Positions 37,442 to 45,031 of a DNA stretch of 64,000 nucleotides are shown here, piece after piece. A model generated the notes under the pieces. That model was not told where the DNA came from. It was given only the letters and a program-made list of their open reading frames with translations, and searched no databases. Position 1 is the stretch's first letter. Each line of letters opens with the position of its first letter. The stretch lies in contig NZ_CP047349.1 in the NCBI RefSeq assembly GCF_011045835.1, positions 310,001 through 374,000 of the forward strand. The letters are read 5' to 3'. The translations under genes and the position numbers were made by a program. The DNA is from Proteus terrae subsp. cibarius (GTDB lineage: Bacteria > Pseudomonadota > Gammaproteobacteria > Enterobacterales > Enterobacteriaceae).

Positions 37442-38806
37442 ATGGCTAATAAAATAGAACATCTCGACACGTTAGCAATAGAAATAGAAAAACACGCTGG
37501 TGGGTTTCAAAATGTGGCAACCCTAACACATTGTATGACCCGTATTCGATTGATTTTAAAAGATAGCTCGCTATTTGATGCGGATGCTTTAAAACAAGTC
37601 GAAGGCGTTAAAGGTGTTGTATTTAATGGCGAACAACATCAAGTGATTGTAGGAATGGGAACTGCGGCAAAAGTTTATTCCATTATGAATAAGCGTATGC
37701 AAAATAGCTCTGTAAGTAGTGAAGATGAGCCTGCGTCAACACCAGTGAAAAAAGGTTTCTCCATTCGCCGAATGCTAAATACATTAGCGGCTATTTTTGT
37801 TCCGACAATTCCTGCTTTAATTGGTTGCGGTTTGATTATGGGGCTAATTAATATTATCCGTTTAGTCGCACCGGGCTTAGTTGAGCAATTCCCTGAGCTA
37901 TTTAAATTATTCAAATTAATTGGTAGTACGGTATTTGCCTATCTCTCTATTATGATTGGGATAAATACAGCTAAAGAGTTGGGAGCATCAACCTCGATTG
38001 GTGCAGTAATGGCTGGATTATTAGCCATGCCGGGGCTTGCTGATATCACCTTATTTGGTGAAAAATTACAGCCAAACAGTGGTGGTATTTTTGCGGTATT
38101 AATGGTGGTCGTGTTCTCTTCAAAATTAGAATTATGGTTCCGTAGTATTGTTAAAGAGAGTCTCGATCTTATCTTAACACCGTTTGTGACTATTTTAGTC
38201 TCTTCACTGGTAGCGATTATGATATTCCAACCAATTGGTCATTATCTTAATCAGTTATTAGCACAAGGCGTTTCACTATCACTTTTAAATCAAGGTGGTG
38301 GCGCAGTTGTAACGGGAGCCGCATTAGGAGGTAGTTTCTTATTCTTGTTATTAACTGGCTTGCATCAAGGTTTAATTCCAATCCATACCGAAATCTTAAA
38401 TACGTTTGGTTTAAATTACCTATTCCCTATTTTAGCTATGGGTGGAATGGGGCAAGTAGGCTCTTGTTTTTGGGTTTACTTACGCACTAAAAATCAACGT
38501 TTAAAGAAAACATTAATGGGTGCATTACCTGTTGGTATTTTTGGTGTCGGTGAGCCTTTATTATTTGGTGTTTCTCTTCCATTAGGAAAACCGTTTGTCG
38601 CGGGATGTATTGGTGGCGCTGCTGGTGGTGCATTAATGGCCTATTTCCAAGTCGGGATCATTATTCCATTTGGTACTGCTGGGTTATCATTAATTCCGTT
38701 AGTTGGTGATGGGCAAATTATTAAATTCCTGATCGCAGTATTAGGTGCATGGATTGTCGGTTTTATTGCCAGTATGCTAATGGGATTTACAGATCCAGAG
38801 AAATAA
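37442..38806 (+). CDS. murP: PTS N-acetylmuramic acid transporter, IIBC component MurP
   Basis: A 454-residue PTS permease. The IIB domain (residues 1-85) contains the phosphorylated Cys in ATLTHCMTRIRL. The IIC domain follows with about ten membrane helices; GFGEP-type IIC motifs appear as GIFGVGEPLLFG. There is no fused IIA, so a glucose-type IIA supplied from elsewhere is needed, as for E. coli MurP. It phosphorylates MurNAc during uptake and gives the substrate of MurQ. Confidence 0.92.
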   Translation: MANKIEHLDTLAIEIEKHAGGFQNVATLTHCMTRIRLILKDSSLFDADALKQVEGVKGVVFNGEQHQVIVGMGTAAKVYSIMNKRMQNSSVSSEDEPASTPVKKGFSIRRMLNTLAAIFVPTIPALIGCGLIMGLINIIRLVAPGLVEQFPELFKLFKLIGSTVFAYLSIMIGINTAKELGASTSIGAVMAGLLAMPGLADITLFGEKLQPNSGGIFAVLMVVVFSSKLELWFRSIVKESLDLILTPFVTILVSSLVAIMIFQPIGHYLNQLLAQGVSLSLLNQGGGAVVTGAALGGSFLFLLLTGLHQGLIPIHTEILNTFGLNYLFPILAMGGMGQVGSCFWVYLRTKNQRLKKTLMGALPVGIFGVGEPLLFGVSLPLGKPFVAGCIGGAAGGALMAYFQVGIIIPFGTAGLSLIPLVGDGQIIKFLIAVLGAWIVGFIASMLMGFTDPEK

Positions 38807-38830
38807 GTCAGAAATAAAAAGGATAACAGA

Positions 38831-39682
38831 ATGTCGACACTGACCAAAAAGCTTGAAAGTTTGCTAATACAAGGCAAAGGCACAGAACAACGTATTGCTC
38901 ATTATTTATTAGAGAATAGTGAGAATATTGCCAGTATGAATGCCGCTGATCTGGCACTTAAAGCAGGTGTAAGTAGTGCTTCTGTTATCCGTTTCTCTCG
39001 TCAAATGGGATATCGCGGTTATCCTGAATTTAAAATTGATTACCTTTCAGAAGAAAAGCAACAAAAAAGTAGTGGCGATATTCTTTATGGCAATCTTGCG
39101 AAAACAGATTCGACAGAATTAATTATTTCCAAAACAGGACATTTGTTTACCAGCGCTATTTCAGATTCGTTGGCTTTGTTAGATCCCAATACCATTGATG
39201 TGTTAGCTGAGAAAATGGTATCAGCAAAACGTATTGTATTGTTTGGTATTGGTGCATCATCGGTTGTGGCGAGTGATATTTTTCATAAATTAATTCGTGT
39301 AAATAAAAACACGTTATTTAGCCCTGATCTTCATGCTCAACTGGCTTATTCCGCTAATTTATCTGCTGATGATGTTGCTATTGCTGTCACGGCAAGAGGA
39401 AATACGGCAGATATTAATCGAATGCTGAAATCAGCAAAAGATGAGGGCTGCTTAACGGTGGCATTAACGCGCTTTGGGCAAGATGAAGCAACGCGTTTAT
39501 CTGATTATACGTTGCCTTATTTTTATGACGAACAGCACTCTCAATTAGGGGTGATCACGCCACAAGTTTTACAAATGGTGGCTTTTGATGTGCTATTTTT
39601 TAAATATATGACACTGGCGAATGAGTCAGCAGAAAAAGCCTTATTAAAAGGGCGAGAAGCTGTTATGCAAGGAAATCAATAA
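38831..39682 (+). CDS. murR: MurR/RpiR family regulator
   Basis: A 283-residue protein with an N-terminal helix-turn-helix of the RpiR type (AADLALKAGVSSASVIRFSRQMGYRGYPEFK) and a C-terminal SIS domain (VLFGIGASSVVASDIFHKL). In E. coli MurR represses murQP and senses MurNAc-6-phosphate. Here the gene lies downstream of murP in the same orientation rather than divergently. Same-operon placement suggests self-limiting control. The identity as MurR is from context. Confidence 0.82.
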   Translation: MSTLTKKLESLLIQGKGTEQRIAHYLLENSENIASMNAADLALKAGVSSASVIRFSRQMGYRGYPEFKIDYLSEEKQQKSSGDILYGNLAKTDSTELIISKTGHLFTSAISDSLALLDPNTIDVLAEKMVSAKRIVLFGIGASSVVASDIFHKLIRVNKNTLFSPDLHAQLAYSANLSADDVAIAVTARGNTADINRMLKSAKDEGCLTVALTRFGQDEATRLSDYTLPYFYDEQHSQLGVITPQVLQMVAFDVLFFKYMTLANESAEKALLKGREAVMQGNQ

Positions 39683-40470
39683 TGTTACTTATCACTACAT
39701 TAGCGGTGGGTGCGGCTATTGGTTTAGTTATAAGTACGACGGGGGTCGGTGGTGGTGTTATTGTTTTACCTGTATTGACCTATTTCTTTGGCATGAATGC
39801 GTTAATGGCAGTGGCAACAGCTAATTTATTATCTATGTTGATGAAAGTCACTTCGTCTTATATGCATTTTCGCCTTGGAAATATTCCCTTTAAAAGGGCG
39901 ATGATTGTATTAGGAATAATGCTACCAAGTACCTTTGGGGCCAGTGTTTTAGTTAATTATTTAGGTTCGTTAGAGCAGTATCAGCAACAAGTTGAATGGG
40001 GAATTAATGCACTCGTCGTCAGTGCTATTATTTTTTCTCTATTTCTCTTTGTGCAGAGAATGTTTTTCTCATTACCTCCGGTTGTCGTTGAAAATACAGC
40101 GTTAGCGCCTTTAAATATAAAAGCACTATTATTTCCTGCAATTGTAGCAGGTGTTGTTTTAGGTGCAACAGGAGTGGGTGGTGGTGTGGTTGTATTACCG
40201 TTATTGCTACGTTATGCAAATCTCTCTATAAAACAAGCTATTGGTACTTCTATATTTACCACAACATTGTTATCGGGATCTTCAGCACTCGCCTATATGC
40301 AAGATGGGCATACAGATATTCATTTGGCACTGTTGTTATTTTTAGGCTCGTTGATCTCTATTCCGCTGTCTAAGTGGTTATTAATCAGAATGCCTGACAG
40401 GGTGTTTCAGTATGCAACTTTGATCTTAATTATTTGTAGTGCCGTGATGATGTTAGCTAAATTATTCTAG
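39682..40470 (+). CDS. TSUP (TauE/SafE) family membrane exporter
   Basis: A 262-residue protein with about eight membrane helices and two copies of a glycine-rich motif, TTGVGGGVIVLPVL near the start and ATGVGGGVVVLPLL in the middle. This is the inverted repeat of the TSUP family, which moves sulfite, sulfoacetate and other organic anions. Its ATG overlaps the murR stop (TAATG), so it belongs to the mur operon. An attractive guess is export of D-lactate freed by MurQ, but nothing in the sequence proves the substrate. Confidence 0.8.
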   Translation: MLLITTLAVGAAIGLVISTTGVGGGVIVLPVLTYFFGMNALMAVATANLLSMLMKVTSSYMHFRLGNIPFKRAMIVLGIMLPSTFGASVLVNYLGSLEQYQQQVEWGINALVVSAIIFSLFLFVQRMFFSLPPVVVENTALAPLNIKALLFPAIVAGVVLGATGVGGGVVVLPLLLRYANLSIKQAIGTSIFTTTLLSGSSALAYMQDGHTDIHLALLLFLGSLISIPLSKWLLIRMPDRVFQYATLILIICSAVMMLAKLF

Positions 40471-40772
40471 TATTAAAATGTGTCATTAATGTTAATTATT
40501 AAAGTGTATTTAAATAATAGCCAAATAAAAATAATTTTTTTATTGGCTATTTTTCTATTATCTTATTAATTTAATTGAAGTCATTTTTAATATAAAAGCA
40601 ATTGTCCACTTTTTATTTGTGTGTTAATGGAATGTGTTTTTTATAATTTATTTTTACTGATATATGGTTTTTATCGTAAATAGATAATTGAGATGATAAT
40701 CACATTAAAGTTAATTCCTATATGTTTCACTGTAACCCTCATTTAATACCTATAAGTGAAGGTACTAGTATT
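40471..40772. other. Intergenic region before the SpeFL-like leader
   Basis: About 300 A+T-rich bases after the TSUP gene. It holds a CRP-like site at 40689-40704 (TGAGA-N6-TCACA, one mismatch) and should contain the promoter of the leader-arcB operon. Confidence 0.55.
40689..40704 (+). promoter_or_regulatory. CRP-like site upstream of the arcB leader
   Basis: TGAGATGATAATCACA, one mismatch to TGTGA-N6-TCACA, 69 bases before the leader start codon. Confidence 0.5.
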
Positions 40773-40874
40773 ATGGAAAATAATAATAGGAAAACACCTC
40801 ATATTAGACGTATTGCCCACATTATGATGTATAAACAACGTCAGTGCTTCCATTTCTCTGTTTTTAACGGATAA
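40773..40874 (+). CDS. speFL: SpeFL-like ornithine-sensing leader peptide upstream of arcB
   Basis: A 33-codon ORF starting MENNNRKTPHIRRIAHIM and ending QCFHFSVFNG. From memory of E. coli SpeFL (orf34), the shared features are MENN at the N-terminus, PHIRR, HIM three residues later, and Phe-x-Phe-x2-Phe-Asn at the C-terminus. SpeFL binds L-ornithine in the ribosome exit tunnel, arrests termination and thereby induces speF-potE. Here the following gene is not speF but an ornithine carbamoyltransferase 136 bases on. GAAGG lies 10-11 bases upstream of the ATG. The final Arg of E. coli SpeFL is absent (ends FNG). The homology is convincing; the regulatory action is inferred. Confidence 0.8.
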   Translation: MENNNRKTPHIRRIAHIMMYKQRQCFHFSVFNG

Positions 40875-41010
40875 ACCCTCTTTCTATGCTCTAAAAATAT
40901 AAAGCATACTTCTTAATAATCTAGGTTATTGAGGAAGGTTCTCTATTTTTTAAATAAAAAAATATTTTTTAACTCTATTATTATCAGAATAATTAGGAGA
41001 TAGGATTATT
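40875..41010 (+). promoter_or_regulatory. Leader mRNA between the SpeFL-like ORF and arcB
   Basis: A 136-base spacer with small hairpins TATGCT/AGCATA (40885-40908) and AATAA/TTATT (40915-40930). A weak GAG/CTC stem followed by TTTTTT lies near 40932-40951. By analogy with speF it may hold the Rho-dependent or intrinsic stop that ribosome arrest on the leader relieves. AGGAG before arcB is the ribosome site. Confidence 0.5.
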
Positions 41011-42003
41011 ATGTCTATTAATATTAAAGGTAGAAGTTTTTTAAAATTACTCGACTTTTCATCAGCTGAAATTCAATATTTATTAAAGCTTTCTAAACAT
41101 TTTAAATCATTAAAAATGGCGGGTATTCCTCATCGCTCTTTAGAAGGTAAAAATATCGTTTTATTATTTGAAAAAACCTCAACGCGCACACGTTGTGCCT
41201 TTGAAGTTGCGGGTTATGATTTAGGAATGGGAGTCACTTATCTTGATCCAGGCTCATCACAAATGGGGAAAAAAGAGTCTATTGAAGATACTGCGCGCGT
41301 GTTAGGGCGTTTCTATGATGGTATTGAATATCGTGGTTTTGATCAGTCATTAGTTGAAGAATTGGCAGCAAAATCAGGAGTACCTGTATGGAATGGTCTT
41401 ACCGATAAATTCCATCCAACTCAAATGTTGGCGGATATGCTGACAGTTGAAGAAAACTTTGGTCATTTAAAAGGGCTTAAGCTGACTTTCTTTGGTGATG
41501 CTCGCAATAACGTTGCTAACTCTTTAATGGTGGTTTGCGCGAAATTAGGCTTACATTTTACCGCATGTGGTCCAGCATCTTTAATGCCAGAAGAGCAACT
41601 TGTGAAGGAATGTCGTGCAATCGCGGCTGAAAACGAAGGCTCTATTACATTGACAGAAGATATTGAGAAAGGGGCAAAAGACGCGGATGTTCTCTATACC
41701 GATATTTGGGTGTCAATGGGTGAGCCAGACAGTGTTTGGGATGAGCGAATTCGTTTATTAAAATCCTATCAAGTTAATGAATCTATGATGAAAATGGCAA
41801 ATCCTCACGCTATTTTCTTACACTGTTTACCTTCATTTCATGACCGCTTAACAACTATTGGTGAAGATATTTATCAAAAATTTGGCTTGAGTGAAATGGA
41901 AGTGGCAGACGGTGTTTTTGAGTCTCGCCAATCAAAAGTTTTCGACCAAGCTGAAAACCGTATGCATACCATTAAAGCCGTTATGTTTGCGACGTTAAGC
42001 TAA
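41011..42003 (+). CDS. arcB: Ornithine carbamoyltransferase, catabolic type (ArcB-like)
   Basis: A 330-residue OTC with [31 protein letters not shown] and [10 protein letters not shown]. It is clearly distinct from the biosynthetic OTC at 2164. Linkage to carbamate kinase (arcC, 15 bases downstream) marks it as catabolic. It would phosphorolyse citrulline to ornithine and carbamoyl phosphate, from which ATP is made. No arginine deiminase gene (arcA) is in the cluster. The operon begins with an ornithine-sensing leader, so ornithine, a reactant of this enzyme, is the likely signal. Confidence 0.9.
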   Translation: MSINIKGRSFLKLLDFSSAEIQYLLKLSKHFKSLKMAGIPHRSLEGKNIVLLFEKTSTRTRCAFEVAGYDLGMGVTYLDPGSSQMGKKESIEDTARVLGRFYDGIEYRGFDQSLVEELAAKSGVPVWNGLTDKFHPTQMLADMLTVEENFGHLKGLKLTFFGDARNNVANSLMVVCAKLGLHFTACGPASLMPEEQLVKECRAIAAENEGSITLTEDIEKGAKDADVLYTDIWVSMGEPDSVWDERIRLLKSYQVNESMMKMANPHAIFLHCLPSFHDRLTTIGEDIYQKFGLSEMEVADGVFESRQSKVFDQAENRMHTIKAVMFATLS

Positions 42004-42018
42004 AGCAAGGAGTTAACA

Positions 42019-42966
42019 ATGCCTAAGAAGGTATTTATTGCTTTAGGGGGAAATGCACTGGGCAGTACGCCACTAGAGCAAAAGCAGATAGTGCGGAAAA
42101 CCGCAAAGCCGATTGTAGATTTGGTTGAGAAAGGCTACCAAGTCATTATTGGTCACGGAAATGGTCCGCAAGTTGGGATGATCAATTTAGCTATGGATTA
42201 TGCATCGCAACAGAACATTGGCACGCCTTATATGCCATTTGCTGAATGCGGTGCTATGAGTCAAGGCTATATCGGCTATCATCTACAACAGGCTATTAAT
42301 GACGAATTATGTACGAGAAATCTGAATAAAAATCATGGTTGTGCGACCATAGTGACGCAAGTGGTTGTCGATAAAAACGATCCTGCTTTTTTATCACCCA
42401 TAAAACCAATTGGCGCGTTTTATACTCAACAACAAGCTGAGGCTATCCAAAAAGAGCATGGTTTCCACTTTATGGAAGATGCAGGACGTGGATATCGTCG
42501 AGTCATTCCATCACCCAAACCGTTAGAAATTGTGGAATCACCGATTATTAAACAGTTAGTCGAACGCAATATTGTGGTGATCACGGTTGGCGGAGGTGGT
42601 ATTCCCGTTATTCGAAAAGGAGAGTTATTAGAAGGCATTGATGCTGTTATTGATAAAGATAACTCTAGCGCTAAATTAGCTGTCGAATTAAAAGCAGATA
42701 TTTTATTAATATTAACGGCTGTTGATAAAGTCGCTATTAATTTTAATAAACCAGAGCAAATGAATTTAGATAAATTAACCCTTTCTCAGGCTCAAGAATA
42801 TATTTCTCAAGGGCAATTTGCTAAAGGAAGCATGTTACCTAAAGTCGAGGCTTGCCTTAATTTTCTAAAGGAAAGTGGTAAAGGTGTACAAGCGATTATT
42901 ACTTCTTTAGATAATGCATTATCTGCTTTAGAAGGAAAAACAGGTACAACAATTATTTCTGATTAA
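42019..42966 (+). CDS. arcC: Carbamate kinase
   Basis: A 315-residue amino-acid-kinase-fold enzyme that converts carbamoyl phosphate and ADP to carbamate (then ammonia and CO2) and ATP. Seen are the N-terminal ALGGNALG, GHGNGPQVGM, VTVGGGGIPVI and the C-terminal GSMLPKVEACLNF. It lies between the catabolic OTC and the transporter, an arrangement typical of arc operons. A stem-loop follows in the spacer to the next gene. Confidence 0.93.
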   Translation: MPKKVFIALGGNALGSTPLEQKQIVRKTAKPIVDLVEKGYQVIIGHGNGPQVGMINLAMDYASQQNIGTPYMPFAECGAMSQGYIGYHLQQAINDELCTRNLNKNHGCATIVTQVVVDKNDPAFLSPIKPIGAFYTQQQAEAIQKEHGFHFMEDAGRGYRRVIPSPKPLEIVESPIIKQLVERNIVVITVGGGGIPVIRKGELLEGIDAVIDKDNSSAKLAVELKADILLILTAVDKVAINFNKPEQMNLDKLTLSQAQEYISQGQFAKGSMLPKVEACLNFLKESGKGVQAIITSLDNALSALEGKTGTTIISD

Positions 42967-43010
42967 TATCATAATTATCATCATTCTAAATTTAATTCTA
43001 AAAATAAACA

Positions 43011-43040
43011 CTGCCAGTTAGATATTATTTCTACTGGCAG
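43011..43040 (+). repeat. Intercistronic stem-loop between arcC and the transporter gene
   Basis: CTGCCAGT (43011-43018) / ACTGGCAG (43033-43040) without a following T run. Probably an mRNA-stability element or a partial terminator. Confidence 0.6.
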
Positions 43041-43070
43041 AGTTACCTCTTATTTAAGTCGAGGACGCTT

Positions 43071-44582
43071 ATGAAACTTAAAAAGTTTGCGTTTCCGACC
43101 GCATTTACTATTTTATTTGCAATTACAGTAATTGTGGTTGGCTTAACGTGGATTATTCCAGCTGGCGAATATCAACGATTAAGTTATAACTCAACAGAGC
43201 CATCATTAGTGGTTGCGAAAATAGATGGTTCTCATGAAGTGTTACCTGCAACTCAAGCCACATTAAATGATTTAAATGTCTCCATTGAGATTGATAAATT
43301 CACGGATGGGACAATTAAAAAACCGATAGCGATACCAGGAACCTATGAACGTGTAGCACAGCAACCCAAAGGGATAATGGATATTACCGAAAGTATGGTG
43401 AAAGGGACGATAGAGGGGGCTGATGTTATTGTTTTCATTCTTGTCTTGGGGGGACTTATTGGGGTTGTTAATAAAACTGGCGCATTCAATGCAGGTTTAA
43501 CAGCATTGGCAAATCGAACCAAAGGTAAAGAGTTTTTAGTGGTATTTGGCGTCACGATTATATTATCTATAGGCGGGACAAGTTGTGGGATCGAAGAAGA
43601 AGCTGTAGCCTTCTATCCCATATTAGTGCCTATATTCTTAATCTTGGGTTATGACGCGATTGTGTGTGTCGGGGCTATTTTCCTTGCCTCTTCGATGGGG
43701 GCAGGGTTTTCAACTGTAAATCCGTTCTCAGTAGTTATTGCATCAAATGCTTCGGGGATCAGTTTTATTGAAGGGATCGGCTTTCGTACTATTGGGTTAG
43801 TCATTGGTACGATTGGTGTTTTGGTTTATTTATATTGGTATTGCAAGAAGATCAAAAAAGATCCGGCTTTCTCTTATAACTATGAAAATGCCGAGAGTTT
43901 TAAACAGCGCTTTTTAAGTAATTACGATCCTAATGAGATATTAGAATTTTCGTGGCGTCGTAAAGTGATCCTCTGCTTATTTGTTGCTGCTTTTCCTATC
44001 ATGGTTTGGGGCGTTATGGATATGGGCTGGTGGTTCCCACAAATGGCGGCTCTTTTCCTTGCTATCGCTATCATCATAATTTTCCTTTCTGGATTAAAAG
44101 AGAAAACAGCCATTGATGGATTTATTCATGGGGCTTCTGAACTCGTTGGCGTTTCATTAATAATTGGTTTAGCGCGTGGTGTTAACCTTGTGATGGAACA
44201 AGGTAAAATTGCCGATACTATCCTTGAGTTTATGTCTCATATGGTTGCAGGAATGCCACCAAGCCTATTTTTATTAGCACAGCTCGTTGTTTTTATCTGT
44301 CTAGGTTTTATTGTTCCTTCCTCTTCAGGTCTTGCGGTTTTAGCGATGCCAATTATGGCGCCATTAGCTGACGCAGTTGGTGTTCCTCGTTATATGGTGG
44401 TATCAGCATATAACTGGGGGCAATACATTATGTTGTTCTTAGCGCCTACCGGGCTGGTGTTAGCGACATTGCAAATGCTAGATATTTCCTATAACAAATG
44501 GCTTAAATTTATTATGCCGATGGTGATATTTATGTTTGTACTTTCGGCTACATTACTCTTGGTTCAAGTTGCTTTTTTATAA
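43071..44582 (+). CDS. YfcC family basic amino acid/citrulline-type transporter (ArcD-like role)
   Basis: A 503-residue inner-membrane permease of the YfcC/C4-dicarboxylate-like family with about 12 helices. Family segments are GGTSCGIEEEAVAFYPILVP, STVNPFSVVIASNASGI and FIVPSSSGLAVLAMPIMAPLAD. The family often stands in for ArcD in arginine deiminase clusters as an arginine or citrulline/ornithine exchanger. From context I infer citrulline or arginine uptake, perhaps against ornithine. It is the last gene of the operon. Confidence 0.85.
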   Translation: MKLKKFAFPTAFTILFAITVIVVGLTWIIPAGEYQRLSYNSTEPSLVVAKIDGSHEVLPATQATLNDLNVSIEIDKFTDGTIKKPIAIPGTYERVAQQPKGIMDITESMVKGTIEGADVIVFILVLGGLIGVVNKTGAFNAGLTALANRTKGKEFLVVFGVTIILSIGGTSCGIEEEAVAFYPILVPIFLILGYDAIVCVGAIFLASSMGAGFSTVNPFSVVIASNASGISFIEGIGFRTIGLVIGTIGVLVYLYWYCKKIKKDPAFSYNYENAESFKQRFLSNYDPNEILEFSWRRKVILCLFVAAFPIMVWGVMDMGWWFPQMAALFLAIAIIIIFLSGLKEKTAIDGFIHGASELVGVSLIIGLARGVNLVMEQGKIADTILEFMSHMVAGMPPSLFLLAQLVVFICLGFIVPSSSGLAVLAMPIMAPLADAVGVPRYMVVSAYNWGQYIMLFLAPTGLVLATLQMLDISYNKWLKFIMPMVIFMFVLSATLLLVQVAFL

Positions 44583-44824
44583 AATTGAATTGATGTGTTT
44601 ACGTAGATAAAAGGATTTTTAGTTATTCTGTAATGTGAAATTAATCTAGTTTTTTATGCTGCAATCAGAGTTATTTTTTGATTTTTACTAGAAGTGATCT
44701 ATCTCTCGTTTTTAGTGGTGATAAAAAATAAACCGAAAAAAAAGGTTGTTAATTTGTAGAAGTTATGTTTTTTTAAATATAGATAACACGTAAACACATC
44801 ATTAAATTAATTGATAGGTAACCC
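44583..44824. other. Intergenic region before ivbL
   Basis: About 240 bases with the ilvBN promoter region. I could not define -10/-35 elements with confidence. Confidence 0.45.
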
Positions 44825-44923
44825 ATGATCATCACTACTCTACTACAAAGCCTACGACTAACAGCGCACATCGCGGCTGTGGTTGTCGTGCGTGTGGTGG
44901 TGGTCGTCGGCAAAGCGCCGTAA
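44825..44923 (+). CDS. ivbL: ilvBN operon leader peptide IvbL
   Basis: A 32-residue leader ending AAVVVVRVVVVVGKAP, almost the same C-terminal half as E. coli IvbL. It contains ten valines and several leucines. When charged Val-tRNA or Leu-tRNA is scarce the ribosome stalls on these codons and the terminator at 44951 does not form. The G+C-rich codons contrast with the AT-rich surroundings, as expected for an RNA that must fold. The stop is 28 bases before the terminator stem. Confidence 0.95.
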   Translation: MIITTLLQSLRLTAHIAAVVVVRVVVVVGKAP

Positions 44924-44950
44924 CGGGTCCGAATCAACACAGTTTCGAAA

Positions 44951-44984
44951 CCCCGCCGGCACACTAACCGGGCGGGGTTTTTCT
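44951..44984 (+). terminator. ilvBN attenuator
   Basis: CCCCGCCGG / CCGGGCGGGG hairpin (one bulge) followed by TTTTTCTTTT, between ivbL and ilvB. It is the terminator half of the valine/leucine attenuation system. Confidence 0.92.
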
Positions 44985-45031
44985 TTTCTACCTGCCCATC
45001 AAGTCCGGCTTAGAACAAAGGACAGATAAAA

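Noticed and set aside
44773..44964. Minus-strand ORF across the ilvBN leader
   Set aside because: It is the antisense of the valine-rich ivbL frame and the attenuator; repetitive residues arise from the GTG/GTC run. No ribosome site.
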